A DNA stretch of 64,000 bases from JADJGC01 sp964576925. Lineage in GTDB: Bacteria > Zixibacteria > MSB-5A5 > CAIYYT01. Position 1 is the stretch's first letter, and every line of letters begins with the position of its first letter. The notes below the pieces were generated by a model. It searched no databases. It was not told the origin of the DNA and was given only the letters and a program-made list of their open reading frames with translations. Shown piece after piece: positions 1-10,353 of the stretch. The stretch spans positions 1 through 64,000 of the forward strand of contig CAZNWJ010000008.1 of assembly GCA_964576925.1 (NCBI GenBank), given 5' to 3'. The position numbers and the translations under genes were made by a program.

Positions 1-2726
1 AATCTGGAGCGCACGCTCAACGAAAAGTTGGCTGAATTGGAGTCGGCGCGCCGTTCATCGCAAACCGAACAGCGCGACTTGTTCGAGATCGAAGGCCGCC
101 GTTCCCTCACCGAGCAAAATCGGCAGCAGCTTGAACAGCAGGTCGGTGAAATTGAAGCGACAATGGCGCGTAACGCCGAGAAGAAGGCTCAACTGCAGAC
201 CGAGTGTTCGCGCTCGGAGGAAGCCATCCGTGAAATCGGGCAGAAACACGATGATCTGAAGGCGAAGATCGAGCAACTCGAGACCAATCGGAGCCGGGCA
301 GAAGAACGCCGTCACGCCGTCGATGCTGAGGCAGCCGATCAGCAGGCACTGCTTTCCGATCTACGCCTCGAAGCGCGCTCGCAACGCGCTCAGATCGAGA
401 TTCTCGAGCGCATGATCGCTCACTATGAAGGGTATGGTTCCGGAGTAACTGCGGTCTTTGCCGGTCGCGATTCTCTCGGAGGCATCATCGATACCGCGGC
501 AAACCTGATCGAAGGGCAACCGGAGTACCTCCGCGCCGTGGAAACCGCGCTCGCTGAGGCGGCCCAGTACGTTGTGGTTGAAGATCGCCCGGCCGCCTAC
601 CGCGCCATCGAGTTTCTCAAGAGCCGATCCTCGGGTCGCGTGACCTTCATCGTTAAGAGCGAACTCGATGCCTGGACGAAAGACCGCAAAATTGCTCGCC
701 CCGGCGGCTTTGGCGGTCACTTGGTGCAGGCCACCGACGTGATCAGCGTGCGCCCCGGATTCGAGAAACTCGCCGACCTCTTGCTGGGCGATGTCTGGAT
801 CGTGCAGGATCGCGATGCCGCCGAGAAACTGATCGAACTGGCGCAGGGAGACCTGCGCGTCGTGACTCTCGACGGTGAATTCTATCGTGCCCGCCCGTTG
901 CATGAAGGCGGCGGTAGCGCTCAGTTACCGCTTCTGGGCCGCGATGCCGACCTCCAGCGCTTGCGCGCCGATGCCGACGTCGCCGATAGCCGGAGCCGAG
1001 AGGTCGAAGCGGACCTGGCGGCACTTCAGGATGAACGGATTCAACTCGAGGAACAGCTCAAGGATCAGTCTCGCCAACTATCGCTCCTGCGCGATCAGGC
1101 AGCCGAATCCCAAATCCTGATCGCCGGCGAAAATCTGCGTTTGAAACAGGCCGGCGATGCCCTCGAGGAACTGGGCGTGACTGTCCGCGACAGTCAAGTG
1201 AAATTGGATAGCCTCAGGTCGCAACTTGACAGCCTCCAGTCCAGCGTCACACAATTGACGACCGATTCTGCCTCCAAGGCTGAGTCCTTAAGCCGCCAGT
1301 CCGCCACCGTCGAGTCGCTCGAATCTGAAGTCAGCCGCTTGTCTCAGCAGGTCGATGATCAGCGATTGCAGCTTTTGCGCTTACAGACTGAGGTAAACTC
1401 ACTTGATGGAAACCTTCGCAGGATAGACGAAGTCTCCGTCGAACTGCAGACGCAGCGCGATCGCCGCGAAGCCGCAATTACCGCGCGTGTCGGCGAGGTG
1501 GAGACGCTCCATGCCCGCCTCAACGAGTTGAAAGCGGCTTTTGATGAACAAGGACGGAGACGAGAGTCTCTGAAGCGCGAAGAACTCACTTTGACGACGC
1601 GTCAGGGCGAGCTCACCGAGAAACAATCGGAGTTCGACCAGATCGTCCGCAGCAATCGCAAACATCGCGACGAGGTCTCCGAGCAGAATCAACAATTGCT
1701 GATTAGCGAAACCGAACTCCACGCGCGCTGCGATGATATCTCCCGGCAACTCAAAGAGCTCTATGACATCCAGGTCGATGCCATGATCATGCCGGAGCCT
1801 CTCGCCGACGAGACTTTCCACGAACTGGAGGCCGAACTCGCCGATTGCCGCGCCAAGCAGCAACAAATCGGCATGGTTAATATGCTGGCGCTCGAGGAAT
1901 ACGAGCGCGAAGCCGAACGCGAACGTTTTCTGCGCAGTCAGATCGAGGATCTCACGCGTGCCAAGGACGATCTCAAAGCGACGATCAATCGCATCAACAC
2001 CACCGCCCGACGCATGTTCCATGAGACCTTCGTCAAGGTGCGCTCCAACTTCCAGCGCGTTTTTGCCGAGCTGTTTCAGGGCGGCGAGGCCGATCTGCGC
2101 ATGGAAAACGAAGACGATCCGCTGGAATCACCGATCGAAATCTCCGCGCGTCCCCGCGGCAAGCGTTTCCTGAACATCACGCAGTTGTCAGGCGGGGAAA
2201 AAGCGTTGACGGCGATTTCACTCCTGTTCGCCATTTACCTGGTCAAGCCGTCGCCGTTCTGCATCCTCGATGAAGTCGATGCCCCGCTTGATGACGCCAA
2301 CGTGATGCGCTTCTTGCGCATGGTGCGCAGTTTCGTCGGGCGTACGCAATTCATAATCATCACGCATAACAAACGGACGATGGAGCAGTGCGACCGTCTC
2401 TACGGCGTTACCATGCAGCAGCCCGGAGTTAGCCAGATCGTCAGCGTCGACTTCGAAGGCAAGGGGCGCCGCACCGAACTGGAGGTCATGAAATTCGCAA
2501 TCGACGAAGCGCCGCCGGTTGATGCCGATGCCGACGTGATTCCTGGCCGCACTATAAGGGCCGCCGTCGATCTCGAAGACGTTGGCGCCGAGTATGACGA
2601 GGCTCTCGAACCGGAGCGTACGCCGGCACCGATCGAGACCGCAGTGGCGACCGATTCCTCCGAAGAGTACGACGAGGATGAGGAAGAATACGATGATGAG
2701 GATAACGACGACGAGGACGACGATTA

Positions 2727-2727
<1 letters not shown>
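1..2727 (+). CDS. smc: Chromosome segregation protein SMC (C-terminal part, 5' end outside window)
   Basis: SMC ATPase that compacts and segregates chromosomes as a dimer with ScpA/ScpB. The frame is open to the first base of the window, so the N-terminal Walker A head lies off the left edge. Visible in order: coiled coil, hinge (about residues 130-295 counted from base 28, starting YEGYGSG), a second long coiled coil, then the C-terminal head with signature LSGGEK (about 720) and Walker B FCILDEVDAPLDD (about 745). The last ~30 residues are almost pure Asp/Glu, unusual for SMC. The stop overlaps the ftsY start by one base (TAATG), so the two are translationally coupled. Family assignment is secure. 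Confidence 0.97.
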
Positions 2728-3637
<910 letters not shown>

Positions 3638-3641
<4 letters not shown>

Positions 3642-4042
3642 TCGAACGTCTCGCCATCCGCACCGCGTCGCGCCAGCAATTGATCGACATCACCCAGGAC
3701 ATCCACCGGCTGGTCGCCGACTCCGGGGTTACCACCGGTCTTTGTTTCGTCTTCACGCCCCATACCACGGCTGCCATCACCATCAATGAAAACGCCGACC
3801 CTGCGGTGAAATCCGACGTCCTGCGCAAACTCGAGCAAGTCTTCCCACGGAACGACGAGTATCACCACACCGAAGGTAACTCCGACTCGCACATCAAGTC
3901 CTCGCTGGTCGGCTGCTCCGAGACCATCCTGATTGAAGATGGCCGCCTTCTGCTCGGCACCTGGCAGGGCATCTTCTTTTGCGAATTCGACGGTCCGCGC
4001 CGGCGTGAGGTCTTCGTTCGCATCGCGCCGCACGGATGCTGA
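3638..4042 (+). CDS. yjbQ: YjbQ/UPF0047 family protein (secondary thiamine-phosphate synthase type)
   Basis: Small cytosolic protein of 134 residues, the normal length for the UPF0047/YjbQ family. Family members have a weak thiamine-phosphate synthase activity in vitro; their main role is uncertain. The conserved histidine motifs are present: FTPHTTAAITINEN (about 41-54) and EGNSDSHIKSSLVG (about 79-92), followed by LGTWQGIFFCEFDGPR. The start overlaps the ftsY stop by four bases (ATGA) and the end overlaps rlmH by seven, so it is co-translated. The family call is firm; the physiological function is not. Confidence 0.9.
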
Positions 4043-4500
4043 CTCTCGAGATTGTCGCCGTCGGCAAGGTCAAAACGGCCTGGATTCAAAGCGGCATCGA
4101 TCACTACAGCAAACTTCTGGGGAAACATGCACGGCTGAAGGTGACGACGCTCCGGGACGCCGGATCCGGACAATCGGTGCGTGATGGTCTCGCCCTGGAA
4201 GCCGGGCGCATCGAAGCTGCTCTCGATCCCAGAGCGTTAACCGTGCTTCTGGATCAAGAGGGAGAGCAACTATCGTCTGAAAAGCTCGCGCGCTTCCTCG
4301 ACAAGACCCAGTCGCGTTATTCCTGCGTACAGTTTGTCATCGGCGGCGCCTTTGGTTTGGCCAAGAGCCTCGAACAACCGGGGCGGCAGAAGCTTTCCCT
4401 GTCACCGATGACCTTGCCGCATGAGTTGTGCCAGGTTGTGCTATTGGAGCAGCTCTATCGCGCGCTCTCGATCAACGCCGGCTCGGCATACCATAAATAA
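4036..4500 (+). CDS. rlmH: 23S rRNA pseudouridine-1915 N3-methyltransferase RlmH
   Basis: SPOUT-class methyltransferase that methylates pseudouridine 1915 in helix 69 of 23S rRNA, using SAM, on assembled 70S ribosomes. The 154-residue length is typical. The trefoil-knot SAM site is visible as FVIGGAFGL (about 100), followed by LSLSPMTLPHELCQVVLLEQ and the family-specific C-terminus ending in AYHK. The ATG lies within the end of yjbQ. It is the last gene of the smc operon and is followed by an inverted repeat shared with the convergent gene. Confidence 0.95.
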   Translation: MLTLEIVAVGKVKTAWIQSGIDHYSKLLGKHARLKVTTLRDAGSGQSVRDGLALEAGRIEAALDPRALTVLLDQEGEQLSSEKLARFLDKTQSRYSCVQFVIGGAFGLAKSLEQPGRQKLSLSPMTLPHELCQVVLLEQLYRALSINAGSAYHK

Positions 4501-4503
4501 GGA

Positions 4504-4534
4504 GCGGGGTCGCCAAAGTACTCAGCGACCCCGC
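4504..4534. terminator. Inverted repeat between convergent genes
   Basis: A perfect 10-bp stem (GCGGGGTCGC at 4504-4513, GCGACCCCGC at 4525-4534) with an 11-nt loop sits between the rlmH stop and the end of the convergent minus-strand gene. There is no proper T-tract on the plus side, so it may act as a weak bidirectional terminator or as a 3'-end stabilising hairpin. Confidence 0.55.
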
Positions 4535-4557
4535 AAAACCGTTATATAAACTCTGGA

Positions 4558-6765
4558 TCAATTGCCGGCGAGCGCCGTCAGGCGTTGCCAGCCTGATTCC
4601 GTCGACATTCTGGCGACGAGCGCCGAATTCGCGCGCTTACGGAACTGCTCATAGTTCTTCCGCGCGTCGTTTTCATCACCCTGAGCCAGATGTGTCAATG
4701 CCAGGTAACCGAAAATCTCCGGACTCTCTTCCGCCGCCTTCTTGAGCTTCTTCAGGTGCTTCTCGGAGTCCTTGTATCTCCCGACGATGTACAGCGCTTT
4801 GCCCAGATCGATTTGCGCCTGTACGTCTTCAGGCGACAAGAGGAGCGCCTGCTCAAGGTCGCTGATGCCGCCATCGTAGCTGCCGGAATTAATCTTCGCC
4901 CAGCCGCGCAGCGTCAATGCGTCGGAAGCGTTGGGCTGGAATTCGAGGATCTTGTCGTAGCACAGGATTGCCTGCGAATACTGCCCCGAGTTGAGATAAA
5001 GATCAGCCGCCGAACGATAGTCGGCTCGCGCATTGAGCTTCTTGCCGGCCGCCAGGTGTGCCTCGGCACGACGCAGATAAGCCCGCACCATGGTGTTGTC
5101 CTTTGCCAACGCCAACGTGTAGTAGCCGACAGCCTCCGTGTATTTCTGTTCTCCCACCAGAGCCTCAGCCTGGTCGAAGAAATCCTGCGCCGAGTACTCG
5201 GTCGGCTGATCGGGCTGCAACGACTGAAGCGTAATCGCCAGTTCCGTGCTCTCACCCGCGACGATTTCCACCGGCTGCGCAAAGGTAGCGTAACCCTCAG
5301 CGCGCACTTCCAGCGAGCGATTCCCCGTGCGGATTCGTTTGAGCACCTGTGAAACCTTGCCGGCAGATTTACCGTCGAGGAACACCTGCGCCTCCGGCAC
5401 GTTGCAGTTCACCGTCAACATACCGTAGTCCGATTTGACCTCAGTCGGCGCGCTTGTTTGCGGCTGCAATGAACGGATATTTGTCGAGCGCGATTTCGGC
5501 AGAATCGGCGTAACGCTGCCATACATGATATCCGATTGCCCGTTCTGCACGATAAGAGGGAAGTAGCGCTCTTCGTAAAGCTCCCCTTCCATCTTGACGT
5601 CGTAGCGACCGTCGGCAAGTCCCACAAACTTGAACACGCCTTGTTCGTCAGTGACCGTCATCAGATTCAAGCTCGGAATACTGATCGTGACTCCTGCGAG
5701 TACTTCGCTGCTTTCTGAGTTCGTCACCACCCCGAAAATCGTAGCCTTTGGTGCCACCGGAGTCCGGAAACTCTGGGCGATCAGTACGATCATTACGATC
5801 GCAACCGCTGCCGCGCCAATGATCAGATTGCGCCGGTCCAGCGTGCCCGGTTTGACCGTGTACTCCTGCCCTTGAATTGTGACCTCGTCGCCATTCCGCA
5901 GGTTGACGTTCTTTGGCAGCGTCAACTTCTGCCCGCGCAGGTACACCGCCTGTTTTCTCAATGCGGCCAATTCACGCTCGGCGGAAATCGCTGTCAACGA
6001 CAACGGCTCCGCTGCTTGCGTTTCATTCGAGTCGTTGGCCTCAACCACTGCATCCCTCGTGACCGTCGCGGGTTCGCTGTTGCGGAGTGAGCGCGATTTG
6101 CCGAGCGGGTCTTTGAACTCCGCTACGACTTCTTCCTGCGGCTTCGGCTCGACATGAAGCGATTTGTTCAGGCGATCGAGTAACTGTCCTTTGTCGGCAT
6201 CGGAGACCTGACCTCCGGCTGCACTTCCGGCCGTGGCTGGCTCGGAAGCAACATTCTCCTCGAGCGGCTTGAGTCGGCTCAGAATTTCTTGATTGCGGCG
6301 GGCAACTGCTTCGGCGTCGTTGTCGTTCGGCTCCTCGTTGCGCTCGCCCGTTGACTCGACGGAAGGCTTGCAGTCCGAGTCAGTTTCTTGAGTGCGCATC
6401 AGGAAGTCAGAGGCTGATTCGATTCCGAGCGTCGGCGATCCCGCGTGCTCGGGCTCATCCAGCGAGCGCGCCGCTTCAACCTTGGATTCGTTGCCGTAGA
6501 GGCTCAACAGCTTGTCGATCCCGCCGCCTTCACTGCGCGGCTCCGGTCGATTGTCTACGGGATCATCCGGATCCGCAACATCTTCTACCGTGAATTCTGC
6601 ATCATCCGCTGTTGCCTCCGGCTTTACCGGGGCGGCCTCGATCTTCGTATCCGGTTGCTCGGCGACATCGACCGCTACGGCCTTACCGAGTTCTTCACCG
6701 CAGTTCTTGCAAAACACTGCGCCGTCAAAGTGATTTTCTGAGCCGCACTTGCTGCACTCGACCAT
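4558..6765 (-). CDS. Zinc-ribbon membrane protein with PEGA and TPR domains
   Basis: 735 residues of unknown function with clear architecture. The N-terminal zinc ribbon has Cys4, Cys7, Cys19 and Cys22. Then follow a long low-complexity acidic linker, one membrane segment (about 313-333, LIIGAAAVAIVMIVLIAQSF), a carboxypeptidase-regulatory-like beta-sandwich (about 343-410), a PEGA domain (about 447-517, LTVNCNVPEAQVFLDGKSAG) and at least four TPR units to the end. The expected topology is zinc ribbon in the cytoplasm and PEGA/TPR outside; this is inferred. A GGGAGG ribosome site precedes the ATG. It stands alone, convergent with rlmH and divergent from the lipoprotein at 6962. Probably an envelope scaffold; partner unknown. 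Confidence 0.88.
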   Translation of the reverse strand: MVECSKCGSENHFDGAVFCKNCGEELGKAVAVDVAEQPDTKIEAAPVKPEATADDAEFTVEDVADPDDPVDNRPEPRSEGGGIDKLLSLYGNESKVEAARSLDEPEHAGSPTLGIESASDFLMRTQETDSDCKPSVESTGERNEEPNDNDAEAVARRNQEILSRLKPLEENVASEPATAGSAAGGQVSDADKGQLLDRLNKSLHVEPKPQEEVVAEFKDPLGKSRSLRNSEPATVTRDAVVEANDSNETQAAEPLSLTAISAERELAALRKQAVYLRGQKLTLPKNVNLRNGDEVTIQGQEYTVKPGTLDRRNLIIGAAAVAIVMIVLIAQSFRTPVAPKATIFGVVTNSESSEVLAGVTISIPSLNLMTVTDEQGVFKFVGLADGRYDVKMEGELYEERYFPLIVQNGQSDIMYGSVTPILPKSRSTNIRSLQPQTSAPTEVKSDYGMLTVNCNVPEAQVFLDGKSAGKVSQVLKRIRTGNRSLEVRAEGYATFAQPVEIVAGESTELAITLQSLQPDQPTEYSAQDFFDQAEALVGEQKYTEAVGYYTLALAKDNTMVRAYLRRAEAHLAAGKKLNARADYRSAADLYLNSGQYSQAILCYDKILEFQPNASDALTLRGWAKINSGSYDGGISDLEQALLLSPEDVQAQIDLGKALYIVGRYKDSEKHLKKLKKAAEESPEIFGYLALTHLAQGDENDARKNYEQFRKRANSALVARMSTESGWQRLTALAGN

Positions 6766-6873
6766 AAGCCTCCCGCTGTTATCGGTTTAGATCACTTAAA
6801 GTATCGACAACTTTCCGGCGCGGATTTAGCGTTTCAGCCCTTCGCGCGTCATATGGGCAGGGAAAATAATCGC

Positions 6874-6902
6874 TTGACACTGTTTCGAGCTGGAAATATC
6901 CT
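6874..6902 (+). promoter_or_regulatory. Sigma-70 promoter of the 6962 lipoprotein gene
   Basis: TTGACA (6874-6879), a 17-bp spacer and TATCCT (6897-6902) lie about 60 bp before the start codon. The -35 is a consensus match and the -10 matches 4 of 6. The predicted start of transcription is near 6909. Confidence 0.6.
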
Positions 6903-6961
6903 TAGGGTTCTATGACGTTGGAAGTTGTTGTTTTCTATATAGTTTGGGAGGTAAGCCAGAA

Positions 6962-7990
6962 ATGCTAAGAAATCTGACGGTGTGGGGTGTGTGTTTGCTT
7001 GCCCTCCTGGCGATCGCCGGGTGCGGTGATGATGACGATGGCAATGGCGATAACGGCTACAACGCCGTCCTGCTTCGTCCCGATCGTTTCCCAACTCTTT
7101 TCGAAGGATTAGCCTATGAAGGTTGGCTGGTCAAGGCAACCGAGGATGGCGTCTGGACCGAACAGGTCTCCTTCGGCACGTTCTTCTGGAGCGAGTACGA
7201 GTACAAGTTCTATGCCACTGCGTCCGGTCGTCCGCAAATCGATTCCGTCTTCGACGCCAACGTCAACGTGTACGATTACGATCTAATCGCCATTACACTC
7301 GAGCAATTCCCGAACGACCCGGATCCGGGCCCCTCAGCTTCCATCGTGGCCCAGAGCGAGATCGTTCGCGACCGCACGACGATTCTCCGCTTCCCGGTCA
7401 ATTTCGACGGAGTGCCTTCAGCCAGCTTCAACATCGGGACTTACTCCGACGGAAACTGGTATGAACTGGGCGAGCCTGACAAAGCTCTGGAGCGTTATGG
7501 CCTCTGGTTCTTCAGACTAATCCCGGGCCCGGCCAACGACTGGGGCAAGGAACAATACGAGGCGTCGCTGGAGCTGCCGGTTTTGCCGGATACCGGCTAC
7601 CTGTATGAGGGCTGGCTCGCCACAGCCATCGGAGACACGGTCTCAACGGGCAAGTTCTTCTTTGCCGATTATCAGGATTACAGCAACGTGCACTGCAAGC
7701 TCCGGGCGATCCCTAACTTCCCGGGTGAGGACTTCCTTGAAGACCGTCCCTCGTGGATTCCAGAGGCGCGCTGGCCGCTGGATTGTATGCAAGGTGGAAC
7801 CGCCTTTATCACCGTCGAGCCGAATCCCGATAACGACCTCCGGCGCCCCTCCAATCTGGTTGTACTACGCGGAAACGCGCCGTCCCGGACAGCGTCGCAG
7901 AACGGTGATGCCCGTGCTACCAACTTTCCGATGGGCTCCGTTGCCGGCGTGACCTTCCCGGTCATCGAGGCCGTGTTTGTTAAGCGCTGA
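6962..7990 (+). CDS. Lipoprotein with two YEGWL-type repeat domains
   Basis: A 342-residue putative lipoprotein. The ATG at 6962 is chosen over an upstream in-frame TTG (6944) because GGGAGGT at 6946-6952 is a well-placed ribosome site for it. A lipobox (LAIAGC, Cys21) follows a hydrophobic signal, then an Asp-rich linker. Two copies of a domain start with YEGWL and continue to a GTFFW or GKFFF strand (about 40 and 205 onward). This resembles the YEGW motif of RskA-type anti-sigma C-terminal domains; I base that on motif memory only. No partner sigma factor is adjacent. A strong terminator follows, so it is monocistronic. Confidence 0.8.
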   Translation: MLRNLTVWGVCLLALLAIAGCGDDDDGNGDNGYNAVLLRPDRFPTLFEGLAYEGWLVKATEDGVWTEQVSFGTFFWSEYEYKFYATASGRPQIDSVFDANVNVYDYDLIAITLEQFPNDPDPGPSASIVAQSEIVRDRTTILRFPVNFDGVPSASFNIGTYSDGNWYELGEPDKALERYGLWFFRLIPGPANDWGKEQYEASLELPVLPDTGYLYEGWLATAIGDTVSTGKFFFADYQDYSNVHCKLRAIPNFPGEDFLEDRPSWIPEARWPLDCMQGGTAFITVEPNPDNDLRRPSNLVVLRGNAPSRTASQNGDARATNFPMGSVAGVTFPVIEAVFVKR

Positions 7991-8015
7991 TCACGACTGT
8001 CATTGACTGAGTTCA

Positions 8016-8045
8016 GGGCCGGCGCAAGAGCGCCGGCCTATTGCT
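8016..8045 (+). terminator. Rho-independent terminator after the lipoprotein gene
   Basis: GGCCGGCGC (8017-8025) pairs with GCGCCGGCC (8030-8038) around the tetraloop AAGA, extended by a G-T pair, and is followed by the T-rich TATTGCTTTCT. Confidence 0.8.
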
Positions 8046-8203
8046 TTCTGCCCCGCAAGCTGATCGCCTGAATCTGGGTCGAACTTTGTGAACGCGATCG
8101 CCTGGTTCGCCGGATATCATCTTGATTGGCACACCCTTAGCGGTTGTTTTTTGAAACTTTTGCTCATAAGTTGCGTTCGTCAAGACTGGTCGAGGGAGGT
8201 TAT

Positions 8204-8935
8204 ATGACCGAGTTTGAAAACGTTCAGATGCCTGCAACTGAAACAAAATCAATGTCGCCTTGGTCTATGTTGGTGAATGTCTTGTTTTCGCCGACCAAGG
8301 TCTTTCAAGTCGTCAAGGAAAAGCCGACATGGGTAATTCCGTTCGTAGTGATTCTCCTGATTTTCACTGCCTCTGCCTGGATCATCACGCCGATGGCGAT
8401 GAAGCACGGGCACGAAATCATGATGCAATCCGACCGTTACACCCCGGAACAAAAAGCCCAGGCGGAACAAAACTACGAAATAGGCCAGAAGTTCGGACGC
8501 ATCATCGGCGTGATTACCGCTCCCATCATGTGGGGCATCATCATCGTCATATGCGCCGGCCTTTTGATTCTCATGGGGAATGTTATCCTGGGCGGCTCTG
8601 CGCGCTTTGTGCAACTCCTGACAATAGTCTGCCTCTCCTTCATGACTTGGGTGATTTCGACAATCGTCAAGCTGCCCCTGATGCTTGCCAAGGACTCGAT
8701 CGACATTCGCACATCATTGGCGCTCATGCTGCCGAGCGATTTCAAGACGCTGGAGTCGCCGCTGTACAGCTTCCTCAACACCTATACCGACGTCTTTATC
8801 ATTTGGCAGATAATCTTGTTAATCATCGGCGTCAAAGTTCTGTACAACTTCCAGACGGGACGGGCGGCGATGGCCGTGTTGATTCCCGTCGCGGTTTTGG
8901 CGTTGATCACTACCGGCCTGTCAATGGCGTTCTAA
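8204..8935 (+). CDS. Yip1-domain integral membrane protein
   Basis: 243 residues from ATG 8204, which has GGGAGGT at the right distance; the frame continues upstream but without a ribosome site. Five or more hydrophobic segments (around FVVILLIFTASAWIITP, IMWGIIIVICAGLLILMGN, FVQLLTIVCLSF, IIWQIILLIIGV and VLIPVAVLALITTG) and the pattern SPTKVFQ..KEKPTW fit bacterial Yip1/YIPF-like proteins (PF04893). Such proteins often sit beside ABC export genes; biochemical function is unknown. It is the first gene of the exporter operon, 37 bp before the TolC-like gene. Confidence 0.8.
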   Translation: MTEFENVQMPATETKSMSPWSMLVNVLFSPTKVFQVVKEKPTWVIPFVVILLIFTASAWIITPMAMKHGHEIMMQSDRYTPEQKAQAEQNYEIGQKFGRIIGVITAPIMWGIIIVICAGLLILMGNVILGGSARFVQLLTIVCLSFMTWVISTIVKLPLMLAKDSIDIRTSLALMLPSDFKTLESPLYSFLNTYTDVFIIWQIILLIIGVKVLYNFQTGRAAMAVLIPVAVLALITTGLSMAF

Positions 8936-8972
8936 GGTAGGAATTTGTTCAGCAACCTCTAAGGAGCATTAA

Positions 8973-10298
8973 ATGGCTTTATTGCGTAACACCACCATCC
9001 TCATTGGCCTGTTTGTTATCATCTGGGGTGCAGCGCCGGGGGCGGGCATCGCAGCCCAGTCCGACGGCCTCACCCTGCAGCAGTGCATCGATATCGCGCT
9101 TGAACGCAACATCGGTGTCATTACGGCGACCAACAATTATAAGAGCTCGAAATGGAACCTGTGGGACGCCTGGGGCGAAGCGCTGCCCAGCATTTCCACC
9201 TCGGCCCGCTACAACTACAGCAAGTCGTTCGGCTCGCAGTACAATCCCGATGTCGGGATCGAGGTCGAAGTCCCCGGCACGAAGTCTTATTCCACCGGGC
9301 TCTCCATTTCAATGACATTGTTTGATGGTGGTGCGACTTGGTTCAATATCAAACGCAACTCGCTCGCGCGCACCGCGTCGCGCAACGATCTGCGTCAACA
9401 AATCCTCTCGACGGCGTACAACGTGCGCCAGGCTTACTACGGCTTGGTTAGCGCCTATATGCTCCGCCTCGTTCAAGAGGACGCCCTCGCGCGCTCGAAG
9501 AAGCAACTCGAAGTGACCACCAGTCGTTATGAACTGGGCTCGGCTTCGCTCTCCGAGAAACTTAAAGCCGAGGTCAACGTCGCCAACGACTCATTGCGCC
9601 TGCTCGAGCGCGTCAACGATATCAGGACCGCCGAGTTTAATCTGAACATCCTGATGAATCGCGATGTCAGCTTGCCCGTGCAGCCGCTTGACACACTCGG
9701 GCGGGTCGATATCACCCGTTCGCTCGACGACTGCATCAAGACAGCCTTCGAGGAAAACCCGGGACTCAAAGCAAGCAAGGCGAGTTACGACGCCGCCCAC
9801 GCCGGAACCTGGATTTCCAAGCGCTCCTGGGTGCCCAATATAAGTGGCAACCTGTCCTGGAGTTGGAACACGCGCGAATCGGGCGAGTGGTTTTCTTACA
9901 AGCGCGACAACGGCGCCTATTCCTTCGGAATCAGCATGTCGTACGGCCTCTTCGATGGCTTCACCAAAAAGACCGCCTACTCGCGCGCCAAGTTGACCGA
10001 GTTGACCGCCCGTGAAAACTATGACTCCGAGCGCAACATTCTCGTCTTCAACGTGCGGCAAGCCTATCTCGACATCCAGAAAGCGCGCCTGCAGCACGAA
10101 GCCGCGTTGTTGGCCGAGCGCTCTGCTGAAGAAGATATGAAACTGCAGCAGGAGCGCTACCGGCTCGGAGCGTCCTCAATTCTTGAACTGCTCGACGCGC
10201 AAGTTTCGTTGACGAACGCGCAGTATTCGCGCATTCAGGCGCTGTATGAGCTGAATCTGGCCGTGGCCGCGATGGCGCGTTCTCTCGGCCAAATGTAA
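8973..10298 (+). CDS. TolC-family outer-membrane efflux protein
   Basis: 441 residues: a signal peptide (about 1-27), then two tandem repeats of the outer-membrane factor fold, each starting with a segment like LTLQQCIDIALERNIG (about 33) or LDDCIKTAFEENPGLKAS (about 252), with long heptad-rich helices ending in the typical RYRLGASSILELLDAQ. It should form a trimeric channel-tunnel across the outer membrane and periplasm. AAGGAG precedes the ATG. The next genes supply the adaptor and ABC pump, so this is the exit duct of that system. Substrate not predictable. Confidence 0.93.
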   Translation: MALLRNTTILIGLFVIIWGAAPGAGIAAQSDGLTLQQCIDIALERNIGVITATNNYKSSKWNLWDAWGEALPSISTSARYNYSKSFGSQYNPDVGIEVEVPGTKSYSTGLSISMTLFDGGATWFNIKRNSLARTASRNDLRQQILSTAYNVRQAYYGLVSAYMLRLVQEDALARSKKQLEVTTSRYELGSASLSEKLKAEVNVANDSLRLLERVNDIRTAEFNLNILMNRDVSLPVQPLDTLGRVDITRSLDDCIKTAFEENPGLKASKASYDAAHAGTWISKRSWVPNISGNLSWSWNTRESGEWFSYKRDNGAYSFGISMSYGLFDGFTKKTAYSRAKLTELTARENYDSERNILVFNVRQAYLDIQKARLQHEAALLAERSAEEDMKLQQERYRLGASSILELLDAQVSLTNAQYSRIQALYELNLAVAAMARSLGQM

Positions 10299-10353
10299 TT
10301 GCCGATGGCAGTCCAGTTGGGCTGCTGAGAGTGGGTACTCGTGGAGTTAAATA

